DNA from: Streptomyces sp. ERV7
GTDB lineage: Bacteria > Actinomycetota > Actinomycetes > Streptomycetales > Streptomycetaceae
Direction of reading: 5' to 3'
Assembly: GCF_001653515.1 (NCBI RefSeq)
Contig: NZ_LYOY01000040.1
Location: forward strand, 62,001-126,000
DNA length: 64,000 nt
Shown: piece by piece, positions 9,143 to 16,684 of the stretch
How the letters are laid out: each line of letters opens with the position of its first letter
Numbering within the stretch: the stretch's first letter is position 1
Notes under the pieces: model-generated
What the model saw: the letters and a program-made list of their open reading frames with translations, nothing else
Told to the model about the DNA's origin: nothing
Databases searched by the model: none
Position numbers and translations under genes: made by a program

Positions 9143-9256
9143 ATGTCCACCGCGCCGCGCGGGACGGGGGAGGCCCTGACCCCGCCGGGTGGCGGGGGCG
9201 GAGGCCTACGCCAGGGGGATCCGTCGGCGGCCCGGCGCGGGCCATGGTGGGTGGGG

Positions 9257-10717
9257 TCAAAGTTCGCGGTCGCGTTCCAGCGGGGGGCCCGTGACGCCGC
9301 ACGACACGCGGCACTCCGGATGGCACGCCCCCACCCCCGGGCGGCGGACCGTCGCGAAGGCCAGGGCCGAGCCCAGGACCAGCACTCCCGCACACACCGG
9401 CATCGCCCGCCGGAACGTCGAGCCGAACTCCGCCGCCGAGCGGTACGCCGACGGGGACATGCCCGCCACCAGCGGCAGCGCCGCCACCGCGATCAGCCCC
9501 GCCGCCCGCGCCGCCGCGTTGTTGATGCCGCTCGCCAGCCCCGCCCGGCCCGCGTCCACCGACGCCAGCACCGTCGCGGTGAGCGGCGCGACCAGGGTCA
9601 CCATGCCCAGGCCGAGGACGACGACCGCGGGGAGCACGTCACGTATGTAGGACGCGTCCACGCCCACCCGCAGCATCAGCAGCATCCCGCCCGCGCACAG
9701 CAGCGGCCCCACCGTCAGCGGGACGCGCGGGCCGATCCGCTCGCCCAGCTCGCCCGAGCGGGCCGAGAGCAGGAGCATCAGGACCGTCGTCGGGAGCAGG
9801 GCGGCGCCGGCGCCGAGCGCCGAGTACCCCGCCACCACCTGGAGCTGGAGCGCCGCCAGGAAGAAGAAGCCGCCGAACGCCGCGTACACGCACACCGTCA
9901 CCAGGTTCACCGCCGTGAACTGGCGCGAGGCGAAGATCTCGGGCGGGAGCATGGGGTCGGCGAGGCGCCGTTCGAGGCGGAGGAAGGCCGGCCCGAGCGC
10001 GACCCCCGCCAGCGCCGCGCCCAGGACCAGCGGTGACGCGCCCCGGCCGGGCGCCTCGATCAGCGCGTACGTCACCAGGGCCAGCGCCAGGGCCCCCAGC
10101 ACCGCGCCCGTCACATCGAACCGGGCCGTGTGCACGCGCGCGTCCCTGGACTCCGGTACGTGCCGCAGCGCCACCGGGACGCAGAGCGCGGCCAGCGGGA
10201 CGTTCAGCAGGAAGACCCAGCGCCAGCCGGGGCCGTCCACCAGCCAGCCGCCCAGGAACGGCCCGACGGCCGCGCCGACCCCGCCCAGCCCGGACCAGAT
10301 GCCCACCGCGCCGGCCCGGTCGTCGGGGTGGAAGCTCGCCTGGATGAGGGCGAGCGAGCCGGGGGTGAGGAGCGCGCCGCCGACGCCCTGGAGGGCGCGC
10401 GCGGCGATCAGGACGCCCGCGTCGGGCGCCAGCCCGCACAGCAGTGACCCGGCGGCGAACCAGACGACGCCGACGACGAAGACCTTGCGGCGGCCGTACC
10501 GGTCCCCGAGCGCCCCGCCGAGCAGGATCAGCCCGGCCAGCGTCAGCATGTACGCGTTGACGGTCCACTGGAGCACCGCCATGTCCGCGTCCAGGTCCGC
10601 CCCGATGCGCGGCAGGGCCACATTGACCACCGTCGAGTCGAGCATCGCCATGCCGGACCCGAGCACGGTCGTGAACAGCACCCACCGCCCCGCCGCCGTG
10701 CCCATCCGTACGCTCAT
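9257..10717 (-). CDS. MFS exporter, DHA2 family, with Cys-containing C-terminal tail
   Basis: 486 residues, 14 predicted membrane segments. It shows SGMAMLDSTVVNVALPRIG in segment 1, GALGDRYGRRKVFVVG as MFS motif A, and AVGPFLGGWLVDGPGWRWVFLLN as the antiporter motif C. The last 25 residues (GVGACHPECRVSCGVTGPPLERD) form a cytoplasmic tail with three cysteines, which is odd for the family. Start ATG 10717; an alternative Met is five codons in. It sits downstream of fba on the same strand, separated by a large hairpin, so it probably has its own promoter. Likely a multidrug or metabolite exporter; substrate unknown. Confidence 0.9.
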   Translation of the reverse strand: MSVRMGTAAGRWVLFTTVLGSGMAMLDSTVVNVALPRIGADLDADMAVLQWTVNAYMLTLAGLILLGGALGDRYGRRKVFVVGVVWFAAGSLLCGLAPDAGVLIAARALQGVGGALLTPGSLALIQASFHPDDRAGAVGIWSGLGGVGAAVGPFLGGWLVDGPGWRWVFLLNVPLAALCVPVALRHVPESRDARVHTARFDVTGAVLGALALALVTYALIEAPGRGASPLVLGAALAGVALGPAFLRLERRLADPMLPPEIFASRQFTAVNLVTVCVYAAFGGFFFLAALQLQVVAGYSALGAGAALLPTTVLMLLLSARSGELGERIGPRVPLTVGPLLCAGGMLLMLRVGVDASYIRDVLPAVVVLGLGMVTLVAPLTATVLASVDAGRAGLASGINNAAARAAGLIAVAALPLVAGMSPSAYRSAAEFGSTFRRAMPVCAGVLVLGSALAFATVRRPGVGACHPECRVSCGVTGPPLERDREL

Positions 10718-10736
10718 GGATCCACTCTCGCCGAAC

Positions 10737-10782
10737 GCACGAGACCCGGCACCCCCCGAGCGGGGGAGGCCGGGCCTCGTGC
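10737..10782 (-). terminator. Nested hairpin terminator downstream of fba
   Basis: Arms GCACGAGACCCGGC (10737-10750) and GCCGGGCCTCGTGC (10769-10782) pair with one mismatch. The loop contains a second C/G-run hairpin. It lies between the 3' end of fba (10815) and the start of the MFS gene (10717). Confidence 0.75.
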
Positions 10783-10814
10783 GGGGGAGCGCGGACGGTG
10801 GGCCCGCGCGCCGC

Positions 10815-11837
10815 TTACTTCAGCTTCGTGCCGGTCGAGCGCAGGTTCGCGCACGCCTCGGTGACGCGCTTGGCCATCGACGCCTCGGCGAGCTTGCCCC
10901 AGGTGCGCGGGTCGTAGGTCGACTTCTTGCCGACCTCGCCGTCGACCTTCAGGACGCCGTCGTAGTTGCGGAACATGTGGTCCGCGACCGGACGCGTGAA
11001 GGCGTACTGGGTGTCGGTGTCGAGGTTCATCTTCACGACGCCGTTCTCCAGCGCGGTCGCGATCTCCTGCTCGGTGGAGCCGGAGCCGCCGTGGAAGACG
11101 AAGTCGAACGGCGAGGCGCTGCCGTACTTGGCGGCGACGCCCTCCTGGAGGTCCTTGAGGAGCTCCGGACGCAGCACGACGTTGCCCGGCTTGTAGACGC
11201 CGTGGACGTTGCCGAAGGAGGCGGCCAGCAGGTAGCGGCCCTTCTCGCCCAGGCCGAGCGCCTCGGCGGTGCGCAGCGCGTCATCGACGGTCGTGTACAG
11301 CTCGTCGTTGATCTCGTGGGTGACGCCGTCCTCCTCGCCGCCGGTCGGGGTGATCTCGACCTCAAGGATGATCTTGGCGGCGGCGGCCTTGGCGAGCAGC
11401 TCCTGGCCGATGGCCAGGTTGTCCGCGAGGGTCTCGGCGGAGCCGTCCCACATGTGCGACTGGAAGAGCGGGTTCAGGCCCTTGGCGACGCGCTCGGCCG
11501 AGACCTCCAGGAGCGGACGTACGTAGGCGTCCAGCTTGTCCTTGGGGCAGTGGTCGGTGTGCAGCGCGACGGTGATGTCGTACTTGGCGGCGACGACGTG
11601 CGCGAACTCGGCCAGGGCGACAGCGCCGGTGACCATGTCCTTGTTGTACTGGCCACCCAGGAACTCGGCACCGCCGGTGGAGATCTGGATGATGCCGTCG
11701 CTCTCGGCCTCCGCGAAGCCGCGCAGGGCAGCGTGCAGGGTCTGCGTCGAGGTCACGTTGATGGCCGGGTAGGCGAACTTGCCTGCCTTCGCCCGGTCGA
11801 GCATCTCGTTGTAGACCTCGGGGGTTGCGATGGGCAT
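10815..11837 (-). CDS. fba: Fructose-bisphosphate aldolase, class II
   Basis: 340 residues, a full-length class II, zinc-dependent aldolase that cleaves fructose 1,6-bisphosphate to DHAP and glyceraldehyde 3-phosphate in glycolysis and gluconeogenesis. Metal ligands and active-site motifs are visible: ALHTDHCPKDKLD (catalytic Asp and zinc His), ILEVEITPTGGEEDG, ASFGNVHGVYKPGNV (His), and FVFHGGSGSTEQEI (His, phosphate loop). ATG 11837 has AAGGAG upstream. Next to pyrE and a parS palindrome, as I recall for Streptomyces chromosomes. Confidence 0.97.
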   Translation of the reverse strand: MPIATPEVYNEMLDRAKAGKFAYPAINVTSTQTLHAALRGFAEAESDGIIQISTGGAEFLGGQYNKDMVTGAVALAEFAHVVAAKYDITVALHTDHCPKDKLDAYVRPLLEVSAERVAKGLNPLFQSHMWDGSAETLADNLAIGQELLAKAAAAKIILEVEITPTGGEEDGVTHEINDELYTTVDDALRTAEALGLGEKGRYLLAASFGNVHGVYKPGNVVLRPELLKDLQEGVAAKYGSASPFDFVFHGGSGSTEQEIATALENGVVKMNLDTDTQYAFTRPVADHMFRNYDGVLKVDGEVGKKSTYDPRTWGKLAEASMAKRVTEACANLRSTGTKLK

Positions 11838-11956
11838 CTGTCCGCTCCTTGTGATGTGCGGGGTGTGCGATATGTGCTGGCCCTGACCTGGGGGCGACGT
11901 CATCGTCGCGGCCCATCTTTCCAGACTCTGCGCCCGGCTCCACCCTGCGGACGGAC

Positions 11957-11994
11957 GAGGGGGCGGCCGTTTCACGTGAAACGGCCGCCCCCTC
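11957..11994. other. parS: parS-like ParB site inside a perfect 38-bp palindrome
   Basis: The centre, 11969-11982, is GTTTCACGTGAAAC, identical to the streptomycete parS consensus bound by ParB for chromosome segregation. The symmetry extends perfectly outwards through GGCGGCC and GAGG arms to 38 bases, so the same DNA can form a 17-bp-plus hairpin in RNA and may double as a terminator between pyrE (ends 12081) and the fba start (11837). parS sites in Streptomyces cluster around oriC. Core identity is seen directly; ParB binding is inferred from the known consensus. Confidence 0.85.
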
Positions 11995-12080
11995 AGGGAA
12001 AGCGCAGGTCAGGCCCGGTGCGCAAGGATTCCGGGAGCCGGGGCACCACTTTCGGAGTGCCCGTCAGTCGATCTTGACCG

Positions 12081-12620
12081 CTAGGACAGGCCCAGATCCC
12101 CGAGCTGGTACCCGGTGAGGTACGTCAGCCCCGCCCCGGCGATCGCGTCGGCCGCGCCCCGGTCGACGATCGTGGCCACGGCGACGACCTCGCCGCCCGC
12201 CTCGCGCACCGCCTCGACGGCCGTCAGCGGCGAGCCGCCGGTGGTGGAGGTGTCCTCGACCACCAGGCAGCGGCGGCCCTTCACGTCCGTGCCCTCGATC
12301 CGGCGCTGCATACCGTGCGCCTTCTGCGCCTTGCGCACGACGAAGGCGTCCAGGCGCTGCCCGCGCGCGGCCGAGGCGTGCAGCATCGACGTCGCCACCG
12401 GGTCGGCGCCGAGCGTCAGCCCGCCCACGCAGTCGAAGTCCAGGTCGGCGGTGAGGTCGAGCATGACCTGGCCGACCAGCGGCGCGGCCTCGCCGTCCAG
12501 CGTGATCCGGCGCAGGTCGATGTAGTAGTCGGCTTCCCGACCCGACGAGAGGGTCACCTTGCCGTGCACCACGGCCTTGTCCTTGATCTGCTGGAGCAGG
12601 TCAGCGCGTACGTCAGTCAT
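12081..12620 (-). CDS. pyrE: Orotate phosphoribosyltransferase
   Basis: 179 residues. It catalyses orotate + PRPP to orotidine 5'-phosphate in de novo pyrimidine synthesis. The PRPP-binding motif is CLVVEDTSTTGGSPLTAVEA at about residues 118-137, and the N-terminal part has VTLSSGREADYYIDLRR, typical of PyrE. ATG 12620 is 10 bases downstream of the stop codon of the aldose-epimerase gene on the same strand, so the two form an operon. The 38-bp parS palindrome follows downstream. Confidence 0.95.
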   Translation of the reverse strand: MTDVRADLLQQIKDKAVVHGKVTLSSGREADYYIDLRRITLDGEAAPLVGQVMLDLTADLDFDCVGGLTLGADPVATSMLHASAARGQRLDAFVVRKAQKAHGMQRRIEGTDVKGRRCLVVEDTSTTGGSPLTAVEAVREAGGEVVAVATIVDRGAADAIAGAGLTYLTGYQLGDLGLS

Positions 12621-12630
12621 GTCCGCCAGC

Positions 12631-13437
12631 TTAGAGGCGGCGCCAGCTCCAGGTCGTCGCCAGCTCCAGCGGGTCCACCTGCGTCACCAGCCTGGGGAGC
12701 GTGTTCAGGCCGTTGGGCGGGCCGGACTGGGGCTCCACGCACACCGCCTCCTCCTGCTCGTCGTAGACGACCACCCACTCACTGCGGCTGGTCACCTTCA
12801 GCTCCAGCCGCTCCGGCCAGGTGAGGGTGACGTCGACGCCCTCGGGCATGCCGAAGCAGTCGTCCCAGGGGCCCGGGAGCGGGTCGATACGGCGGCCGGT
12901 GGGCAGATGGTCGTCGCCGCGCTCCTCCTGCCAGGCGGGAGTGAACCCGAGCCGGACGTCCTCTCCGCCGAGGCTGCGCCGGAACCACGGGTGCCAGCCG
13001 ACCTGCGCGGGGAAGGAGTCGCCGTACGTCTCGACGCCCATGGTGATCGTCAGCGCGCTCTCGGACAGCTCGAAGATCTGGGTGACGCGCCCGGTGTACG
13101 GCCAGGGCTCGGCCAGGTCGTAGGTGAAGTGGGCCTCGGCGTGGCCGGACTCGGTCTCGCCGGTGCGCACCCGCTTCCAGACGGTGTCGCGGCCGGTGCC
13201 GTGGATGGCGTGCGGCGGGGAGTTCAGCGGCAGATGGTGCTTGGTGCCGCCGTTGCGGAACTCGCCGTGCTCGACCCGTCCGCACCAGGGAACCATCGGG
13301 AACGAGCCGTACTTGTCGCCCTGGCGCAGCACTTCCGTACCGCCGATGCGGAGGCTTTCGATCCGGCATCCGAGGTCCGGACGGACCGTCAACTCGACGT
13401 CGCCGGCCGCCAGCCGGACACTCTTGTCACTACTCAC
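12631..13437 (-). CDS. Aldose 1-epimerase family protein
   Basis: 268 residues, galactose-mutarotase fold. Features are PDLGCRIESLRIGGTEVL near the start, the GSFPMVPWCGRVEHGEF arginine-containing loop, PPHAIHGTGRD with the catalytic-type His, FPAQVGWHPWFRR with the second His, and a C-terminal VCVEPQSGPPNGLN with the catalytic Glu position. It probably interconverts anomers of a sugar or acts on a phosphorylated hexose. GTG 13437 is chosen because the family begins near the AGDVELTV strand; an upstream GTG at 13479 would add 14 residues. Operon with pyrE, spacing 10 bases. Confidence 0.88.
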   Translation of the reverse strand: MSSDKSVRLAAGDVELTVRPDLGCRIESLRIGGTEVLRQGDKYGSFPMVPWCGRVEHGEFRNGGTKHHLPLNSPPHAIHGTGRDTVWKRVRTGETESGHAEAHFTYDLAEPWPYTGRVTQIFELSESALTITMGVETYGDSFPAQVGWHPWFRRSLGGEDVRLGFTPAWQEERGDDHLPTGRRIDPLPGPWDDCFGMPEGVDVTLTWPERLELKVTSRSEWVVVYDEQEEAVCVEPQSGPPNGLNTLPRLVTQVDPLELATTWSWRRL

Positions 13438-13506
13438 GCCCCCGACACTACTTGCGTCACCGCACACGCCGGCGCGCACGCCGCCGTGTTGGCCGGAGTG
13501 GCGCGG

Positions 13507-13881
13507 TCAGCGACGGCGGCGCAGTACGCGGCCGACCACCACGGCGGAGGCGAGGGCGAGCGCGGCGGCGGGGGCGGCCCACCGCAGGGTGGCCCCCGCG
13601 CCGGAACCCGCCGGGGCGGGCACCGGCGCGTACCGCCCGCGCGGCGGGGCGTGGTCGACCTCCTCGGCGCTGCGCCCGATCATCGTGCGCCGGGCGTGCG
13701 CGGCCTCGGCGGGTACGTAGCCCGCGTCCCCGGGAACGTCGAACTCCTCCTCCGCGAGCGGGTCGAGCGAGGGCGGCGGAACGACGGCGTCGAAGACGGA
13801 GTGGCCGGAACCGTCGGCGGACGCGTCGGCGGCGGAACCCGAGCCGGAGGTGGTGGGGCCCTTGGGGTCCTTGGGGTCGGG
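13507..13881 (-). pseudogene. Membrane-anchored hypothetical protein, 5' end cut at a C-run
   Basis: About 124 residues remain. There is an acidic, Pro/Ser-rich region (PKDPKGPTTSGSGSAADAS), a middle stretch with MIGRSAEEVDHAPPRGRY, and a single C-terminal membrane segment followed by VGRVLRRRR, so the protein looks tail-anchored, possibly a cell-envelope or secretion-dependent protein. I do not recognise the family. The frame continues through nine C (13883-13891) into antisense of the next gene fragment, which gives a false ATG at 13923. The true N-terminus is missing. It lies downstream of nothing obvious and upstream (by strand) of the aldose epimerase. Confidence 0.6.
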
Positions 13882-13891
13882 GCCCCCCCCC

Positions 13892-14017
13892 GGCGTGGTC
13901 GCCCGCCGCTTCCGCCGCGCCAACCGCCGCCGGGTGGAGCGCTACGAGCGCTACGCCCAGGTCGCCGAGGCCGTCCGCAAGTCGAGCTCCGCCCGCACCA
14001 CCCAGGAATCGCCGTGA
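13892..14017 (+). pseudogene. C-terminal fragment of an unidentified protein
   Basis: The frame opens at the C-run junction and gives 41 residues, rich in Arg (ARRFRRANRRRVERYERYAQ), ending in TGA at 14015-14017. The stop overlaps the ATG of the next gene (ATGA), showing it was the upstream member of a coupled pair. The family is not recognisable from this length. A GTG at 13895 could in principle start a 40-residue peptide, but I prefer the view that the gene has lost its 5' part together with the divergent gene at 13507. Confidence 0.55.
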
Positions 14018-14607
14018 TGACCCCCGCAGAGCGGCCCGCCGTGCCGCGCCAGTCGCCGTCGCCGGACGAGAACCGGCCGCCGGAGGACCGCCGCCATATG
14101 CTCCGCCGCCGCTGGCTCACCGCGGTGATCATCGTCCTGCTCATCGGGGTCCCGGCCGGCTATCTGGCCATCTCCGCCGGTCAGAGCCGTGACAGCGGGC
14201 GCGACAAGGAGAGCGAGGCCTCGGCGACCGGGCTGCAGAACGACTGGCCGTCCAAGACACAGCGGCGCATCTACGACGTGCCGGTCCCGTCCTCCGCCAC
14301 CGACGTCAGGTACTTCGAGACCAACAGCTGGGCGGTCAGCAAGCTGTACGTGTCGTTCAGGACCACCGCGGCCGGGCTCGCCGAGTTCCTGAAGGACTCC
14401 GGCACCAGCACAGCGGCGCTGCGGCCCGGCTCGGTGGCGATCGGCGCCGCCGACGCGAAGAAGGTGGGTTGGACGTTCGCCTCCGGCCATGACTGGGCGG
14501 GCACGCGGCACGCCCAGAAGGACCCGCTGCCCACCCAGGACATCACGGTGGACGAGAGCGACCCGGACAAGCCGGTCGTCTTCGTGGTTTCCACGGCGAC
14601 CCCGTAG
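14017..14607 (+). CDS. Membrane-anchored extracytoplasmic protein, function unknown
   Basis: 196 residues. A basic cytoplasmic tail (residues 1-34, HMLRRRW) is followed by one membrane segment at about 35-52 (LTAVIIVLLIGVPAGYLAISA), then a soluble domain outside the cell. The domain contains TQRRIYDVPVPSSATDVRYFETNSW, AGLAEFLKDSGTSTAALRPG and VDESDPDKPVVFVVST. This looks like a conserved streptomycete family of bitopic proteins with no assigned function. It is coupled by a 4-base overlap to the truncated gene upstream, so they probably worked together. Confidence 0.8.
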   Translation: MTPAERPAVPRQSPSPDENRPPEDRRHMLRRRWLTAVIIVLLIGVPAGYLAISAGQSRDSGRDKESEASATGLQNDWPSKTQRRIYDVPVPSSATDVRYFETNSWAVSKLYVSFRTTAAGLAEFLKDSGTSTAALRPGSVAIGAADAKKVGWTFASGHDWAGTRHAQKDPLPTQDITVDESDPDKPVVFVVSTATP

Positions 14608-14691
14608 GGCCCTGGCGCGACCGGCAGGGGGCTATCACCAGCGAGCCGCCTTCCTCTCTTCCTGGCGAGCGAAAATCTATGTTCGCCGGAG

Positions 14692-14720
14692 TAGACATTG
14701 GATGGTGGGCCGGTTATGGT
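14692..14720 (+). promoter_or_regulatory. Vegetative-type promoter
   Basis: TAGACA (14692-14697), a 17-base spacer, then TATGGT (14715-14720). This matches the housekeeping (HrdB-type) pattern closely and precedes a region with no convincing ORF that ends at a strong terminator. Confidence 0.6.
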
Positions 14721-14726
14721 TTCTGT

Positions 14727-15083
14727 CGTAGCCGAGATTGTGCAAGGTCCGGCAGAGACGAACTACCGGGCAGCAGTACCCGCAAGTGCAGTCGCAGTAT
14801 CGGAAGTGAGCGGTAACAGCAGTACGTACGTCCCGCTCAGCAAGATCAGAGGGAAAGAACGGAGGAGCCAGGCGCCATCAGGATCGCCCGGGTCGAAGTC
14901 TGGGCCCGGGTACCGCAGGACATCGTTAGTGAGGTGGTCTCCGGTCAAGCAACCGCGATCCCCGCAACCGCCGCGCACCCCCCGGTGGCGGTGCGGACAC
15001 AACAGGCCGACGCAGTACCAGGGTCGGCAGATGGTGTAGAAGTTCCTTCGGGGCCCTGGTGCCAGATCTGGCACCAGGGCCCC
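14727..15083 (+). ncRNA. Candidate structured small RNA (about 350 nt)
   Basis: The 501-base gap between 14607 and 15109 has no ORF with streptomycete codon pattern, yet it has a good vegetative promoter (14692-14720) and a perfect 34-bp palindromic terminator (15050-15083). The interval is less biased to G/C than its neighbours and contains several short self-complementary stretches (for example CTGGGCCCGGGTACC around 14900). It does not resemble RNase P, tmRNA or SRP RNA. It could instead be a long leader of the MerR-like gene 25 bases beyond the palindrome. Transcription limits are inferred. Confidence 0.4.
15050..15083 (+). terminator. Perfect 34-bp palindrome, terminator or operator
   Basis: GGGGCCCTGGTGCCAGA (15050-15066) is followed directly by its exact reverse complement (15067-15083). 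It lies 25 bases before the start of the MerR-like gene, so it can act as a terminator for an upstream transcript, an attenuator, or an operator. Confidence 0.65.
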
Positions 15084-15108
15084 TCGACGCGTGCCACAGA
15101 GAGGTGCA

Positions 15109-15453
15109 ATGACAGCAGACGACTCGTTCGGACGTCTCGATGACGACGACTACCCCGCCTACACCATGGGCCGGGCCGCCGAGATGATCGGCGCCACTCA
15201 GGGCTTCCTGCGGGCCCTCGGCGAAGCTCGGCTCATCACCCCGCTGCGCTCCGACGGCGGCCACCGTCGCTACTCGCGCTACCAGCTGCGCATCGCCGCC
15301 CGCGCGCGCGAGCTCGTCGACCAGGGCACGCCCATCGACGCCGCCTGCCGCATCATCATCCTCGAAGACCAGCTCGAGGAAGCCCAGCGCATCAACGCCG
15401 AATACCGCCGCTCCGCCGAAGCGGCGGGGCCCTCCGGTCCCTCCGCGCCCTGA
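15109..15453 (+). CDS. MerR-type DNA-binding regulator (small)
   Basis: 114 residues. A MerR helix-turn-helix lies at about 16-55 (YTMGRAAEMIGATQGFLRALGEARLITPLRSDGGHRRYSRY), with the diagnostic GGHRRYS wing. Residues 60-105 form a helix or coiled coil (RARELVDQGTPIDAACRIIILEDQLEEAQRINAEYRR) that should dimerise the protein; no ligand domain is present. ATG 15109 has GAGAGG upstream; an ATG at 15091 lacks a site. It sits between a candidate RNA and a cold-shock gene. Targets are unknown; the immediate upstream palindrome could be autoregulatory. Confidence 0.87.
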   Translation: MTADDSFGRLDDDDYPAYTMGRAAEMIGATQGFLRALGEARLITPLRSDGGHRRYSRYQLRIAARARELVDQGTPIDAACRIIILEDQLEEAQRINAEYRRSAEAAGPSGPSAP

Positions 15454-15888
15454 GGCGGGCCGCCCGCCGGACACCGGCGGGTCCCCGGTATACACGTGCC
15501 GAGGTCTGCCGCAAGAACCGGGACGATCGCCTCCGCCTCCCGCCCCTCGCGGGAGGCGTGCATCGGCTGGACTCGCTGTTCCCGAAGTGCTCCGCTGCGG
15601 GCGGGGAAATATCTGTGACCGCGCGAAGAGGTTTTAACGCGCAGTGCGGGGAGTGTTTTTGCGGCAAGCAAAACCGTGGAGTTGTTTACCGTACAGGCGT
15701 CGCTGCCTCATGCTACTGTCGATCTCAGTTGCAGTTGCGGTTCCCGAAAATGTCAAGCTCCTTCGCCGGATGATTTCGGCGCCGGGAAGCTTTTTTGTGT
15801 CGCCGGTCTTTTTCGGAGGGGCATCATCGCGGCGCCCCGATATCCGCACATCGCGGGTCCCGGCGTACTGCCCCAAAGGAGATACGGC
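15454..15888 (+). promoter_or_regulatory. 435-base gap: promoter and long 5' leader of the cold-shock gene
   Basis: No gene is visible. The stretch is AT-richer than its surroundings (GTTTTAACGCG, TTGTTTACC, CTTTTTTGTG) and probably holds the promoter and a structured leader for the cold-shock gene at 15889, as is usual for csp genes. Possible hairpins include GGAGTGTTTTTGCGGCAAGCAAAAC near 15650. I cannot fix the transcription start. Confidence 0.4.
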
Positions 15889-16092
15889 GTGGCGTCAGGC
15901 ACAGTGAAGTGGTTCAACGCGGCCCGCGGGTTCGGTTTCATCGAGCAGGACAGCGGAGACGCTGACGTGTTCGCCCACTTCTCGAACATCGCCGCCGAGG
16001 GCCTCCTTGAGCTGCTCGAAGGCCAGAAGGTCACCTTCGATATCGCGGTGGGCCAGAAGGGCCCGTCGGCAGAGAACATCGTTCTCGCCTGA
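15889..16092 (+). CDS. Cold-shock protein (CspA family)
   Basis: 67 residues, a single cold-shock domain. The RNA-binding motifs are [15 protein letters not shown] (RNP1) and DVFAHFSNI (RNP2). GTG 15889 gives the usual MASGTVKWF start, with AAAGGAGA ten bases upstream. Acts as a single-strand nucleic-acid chaperone in the cytoplasm, binding mRNA. A long leader upstream and a strong terminator downstream make it a one-gene transcript, although a truncated helicase-like gene follows in the same direction. Confidence 0.96.
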   Translation: MASGTVKWFNAARGFGFIEQDSGDADVFAHFSNIAAEGLLELLEGQKVTFDIAVGQKGPSAENIVLA

Positions 16093-16108
16093 CGCGGACG
16101 CGCACTTC

Positions 16109-16150
16109 GTAGCTGGGGTCCGCATCCCTCGGGGTGCGGACCCCAGCTAC
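16109..16150 (+). terminator. Terminator of the cold-shock gene
   Basis: GTAGCTGGGGTCCGCA (16109-16124), a 10-base loop, and the exact reverse complement TGCGGACCCCAGCTAC (16135-16150): a perfect 16-bp stem 17 bases after the stop codon. Confidence 0.88.
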
Positions 16151-16380
16151 GGACATTTTGCGCAGTGGTATCACCCGTGGGGCAACGTCACCCGTAGCCC
16201 CGTCCTCAGGACGCGCGCCTTTTCGGAGATGTACCGGTCGGCCTCCGGATTTTATGTTCGCATGGCGCCGCCTATTTGATGGCTCGCACCCCGCACCGGA
16301 TCCGCTGCAAGCCGCATTGCTTTTCGCATTCCATTCGGTTCGTGCTGGTGATTCTCCGCGCTGCTCTTTCGGTGAGGGAA

Positions 16381-16409
16381 TTCCTTGATGCGTGCCGTAT
16401 CAAGGAAGG
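16381..16409 (+). promoter_or_regulatory. Hairpin that sequesters a Shine-Dalgarno sequence
   Basis: TTCCTTGAT pairs perfectly with ATCAAGGAA across a 9-base loop. The right arm contains AAGGAA of the ribosome binding site AAGGAAGG, seven bases before ATG 16416. In RNA the hairpin would hide the site; melting or a helicase/cold-shock protein would open it. Temperature or autoregulation is inferred from the position next to a cold-shock gene. Confidence 0.55.
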
Positions 16410-16415
16410 TTCTCG

Positions 16416-16541
16416 ATGAACCCCACACGTACGAACGGCCGTTCCTCCCGCCCCCGCCGGACCGAGGCCCCCGCTTTCGGGGCCGGTGCCGGTTCGAGGC
16501 GGGGCGCCCGCCTCGGTTCGCCCGCCGCGACCCGGTCCGGC
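16416..16541 (+). pseudogene. N-terminal 42 codons of a truncated gene, probably a DEAD-box RNA helicase
   Basis: ATG 16416 with a good AAGGAAGG site opens MNPTRTNGRSSRPRR followed by a low-complexity Ala/Gly/Arg tail. This kind of start (MNRTRTN-like, Arg/Ser/Gly tail) is what I remember for streptomycete cold-shock DEAD-box helicases lying next to csp genes; the catalytic domain is entirely absent. After codon 42 the frame runs into the inverted copy of its own upstream region and then antisense to the next gene, ending at 17024 without homology. The identification rests on memory of the N-terminus and on context, so it is tentative. Confidence 0.4.
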
Positions 16542-16684
16542 TTCCTTGATGCGTGCCGTATCAAGGAATTCCCTCACCGAAAGAGCAGCGCGGAGAATCA
16601 CCAGCACGAACCGAATGGAATGCGAAAAGCAATGCGGCTTGCAGCGGATCCGGTGCGGGGTGCGAGCCACCCGGCGCAAACGGC

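Larger units (their letters stand above)
16280..16669. repeat. Foldback: 101-bp inverted repeat around a duplicated 27-bp hairpin
   Basis: The left arm 16280-16380 and right arm 16569-16669 are exact reverse complements (101 bases). Inside each arm lies the same 27-base hairpin, TTCCTTGAT-GCGTGCCGT-ATCAAGGAA, at 16381-16407 and 16542-16568. The two hairpins are in direct, not inverted, orientation. Between them are 134 unique bases with the first 42 codons of a gene. The structure U-hairpin-N-hairpin-U' is what self-primed copying at the hairpin, or an assembly path through such a foldback molecule, would leave. A natural inversion is also possible. Confidence 0.85.

Noticed and set aside
13882..13923. 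ATG at 13923 as the start of the tail-anchored protein
   Set aside because: It lies in antisense of the + strand fragment beyond the C-run.
14698..15039. Open frame of about 113 codons in the RNA candidate region
   Set aside because: Codon composition is unlike neighbouring genes, there is no ribosome site, and no recognisable domain; the region fits RNA or leader better.
15109..15453. Calling the MerR-like gene bldC
   Set aside because: It is longer, has a different N-terminus and a coiled-coil tail that BldC lacks.
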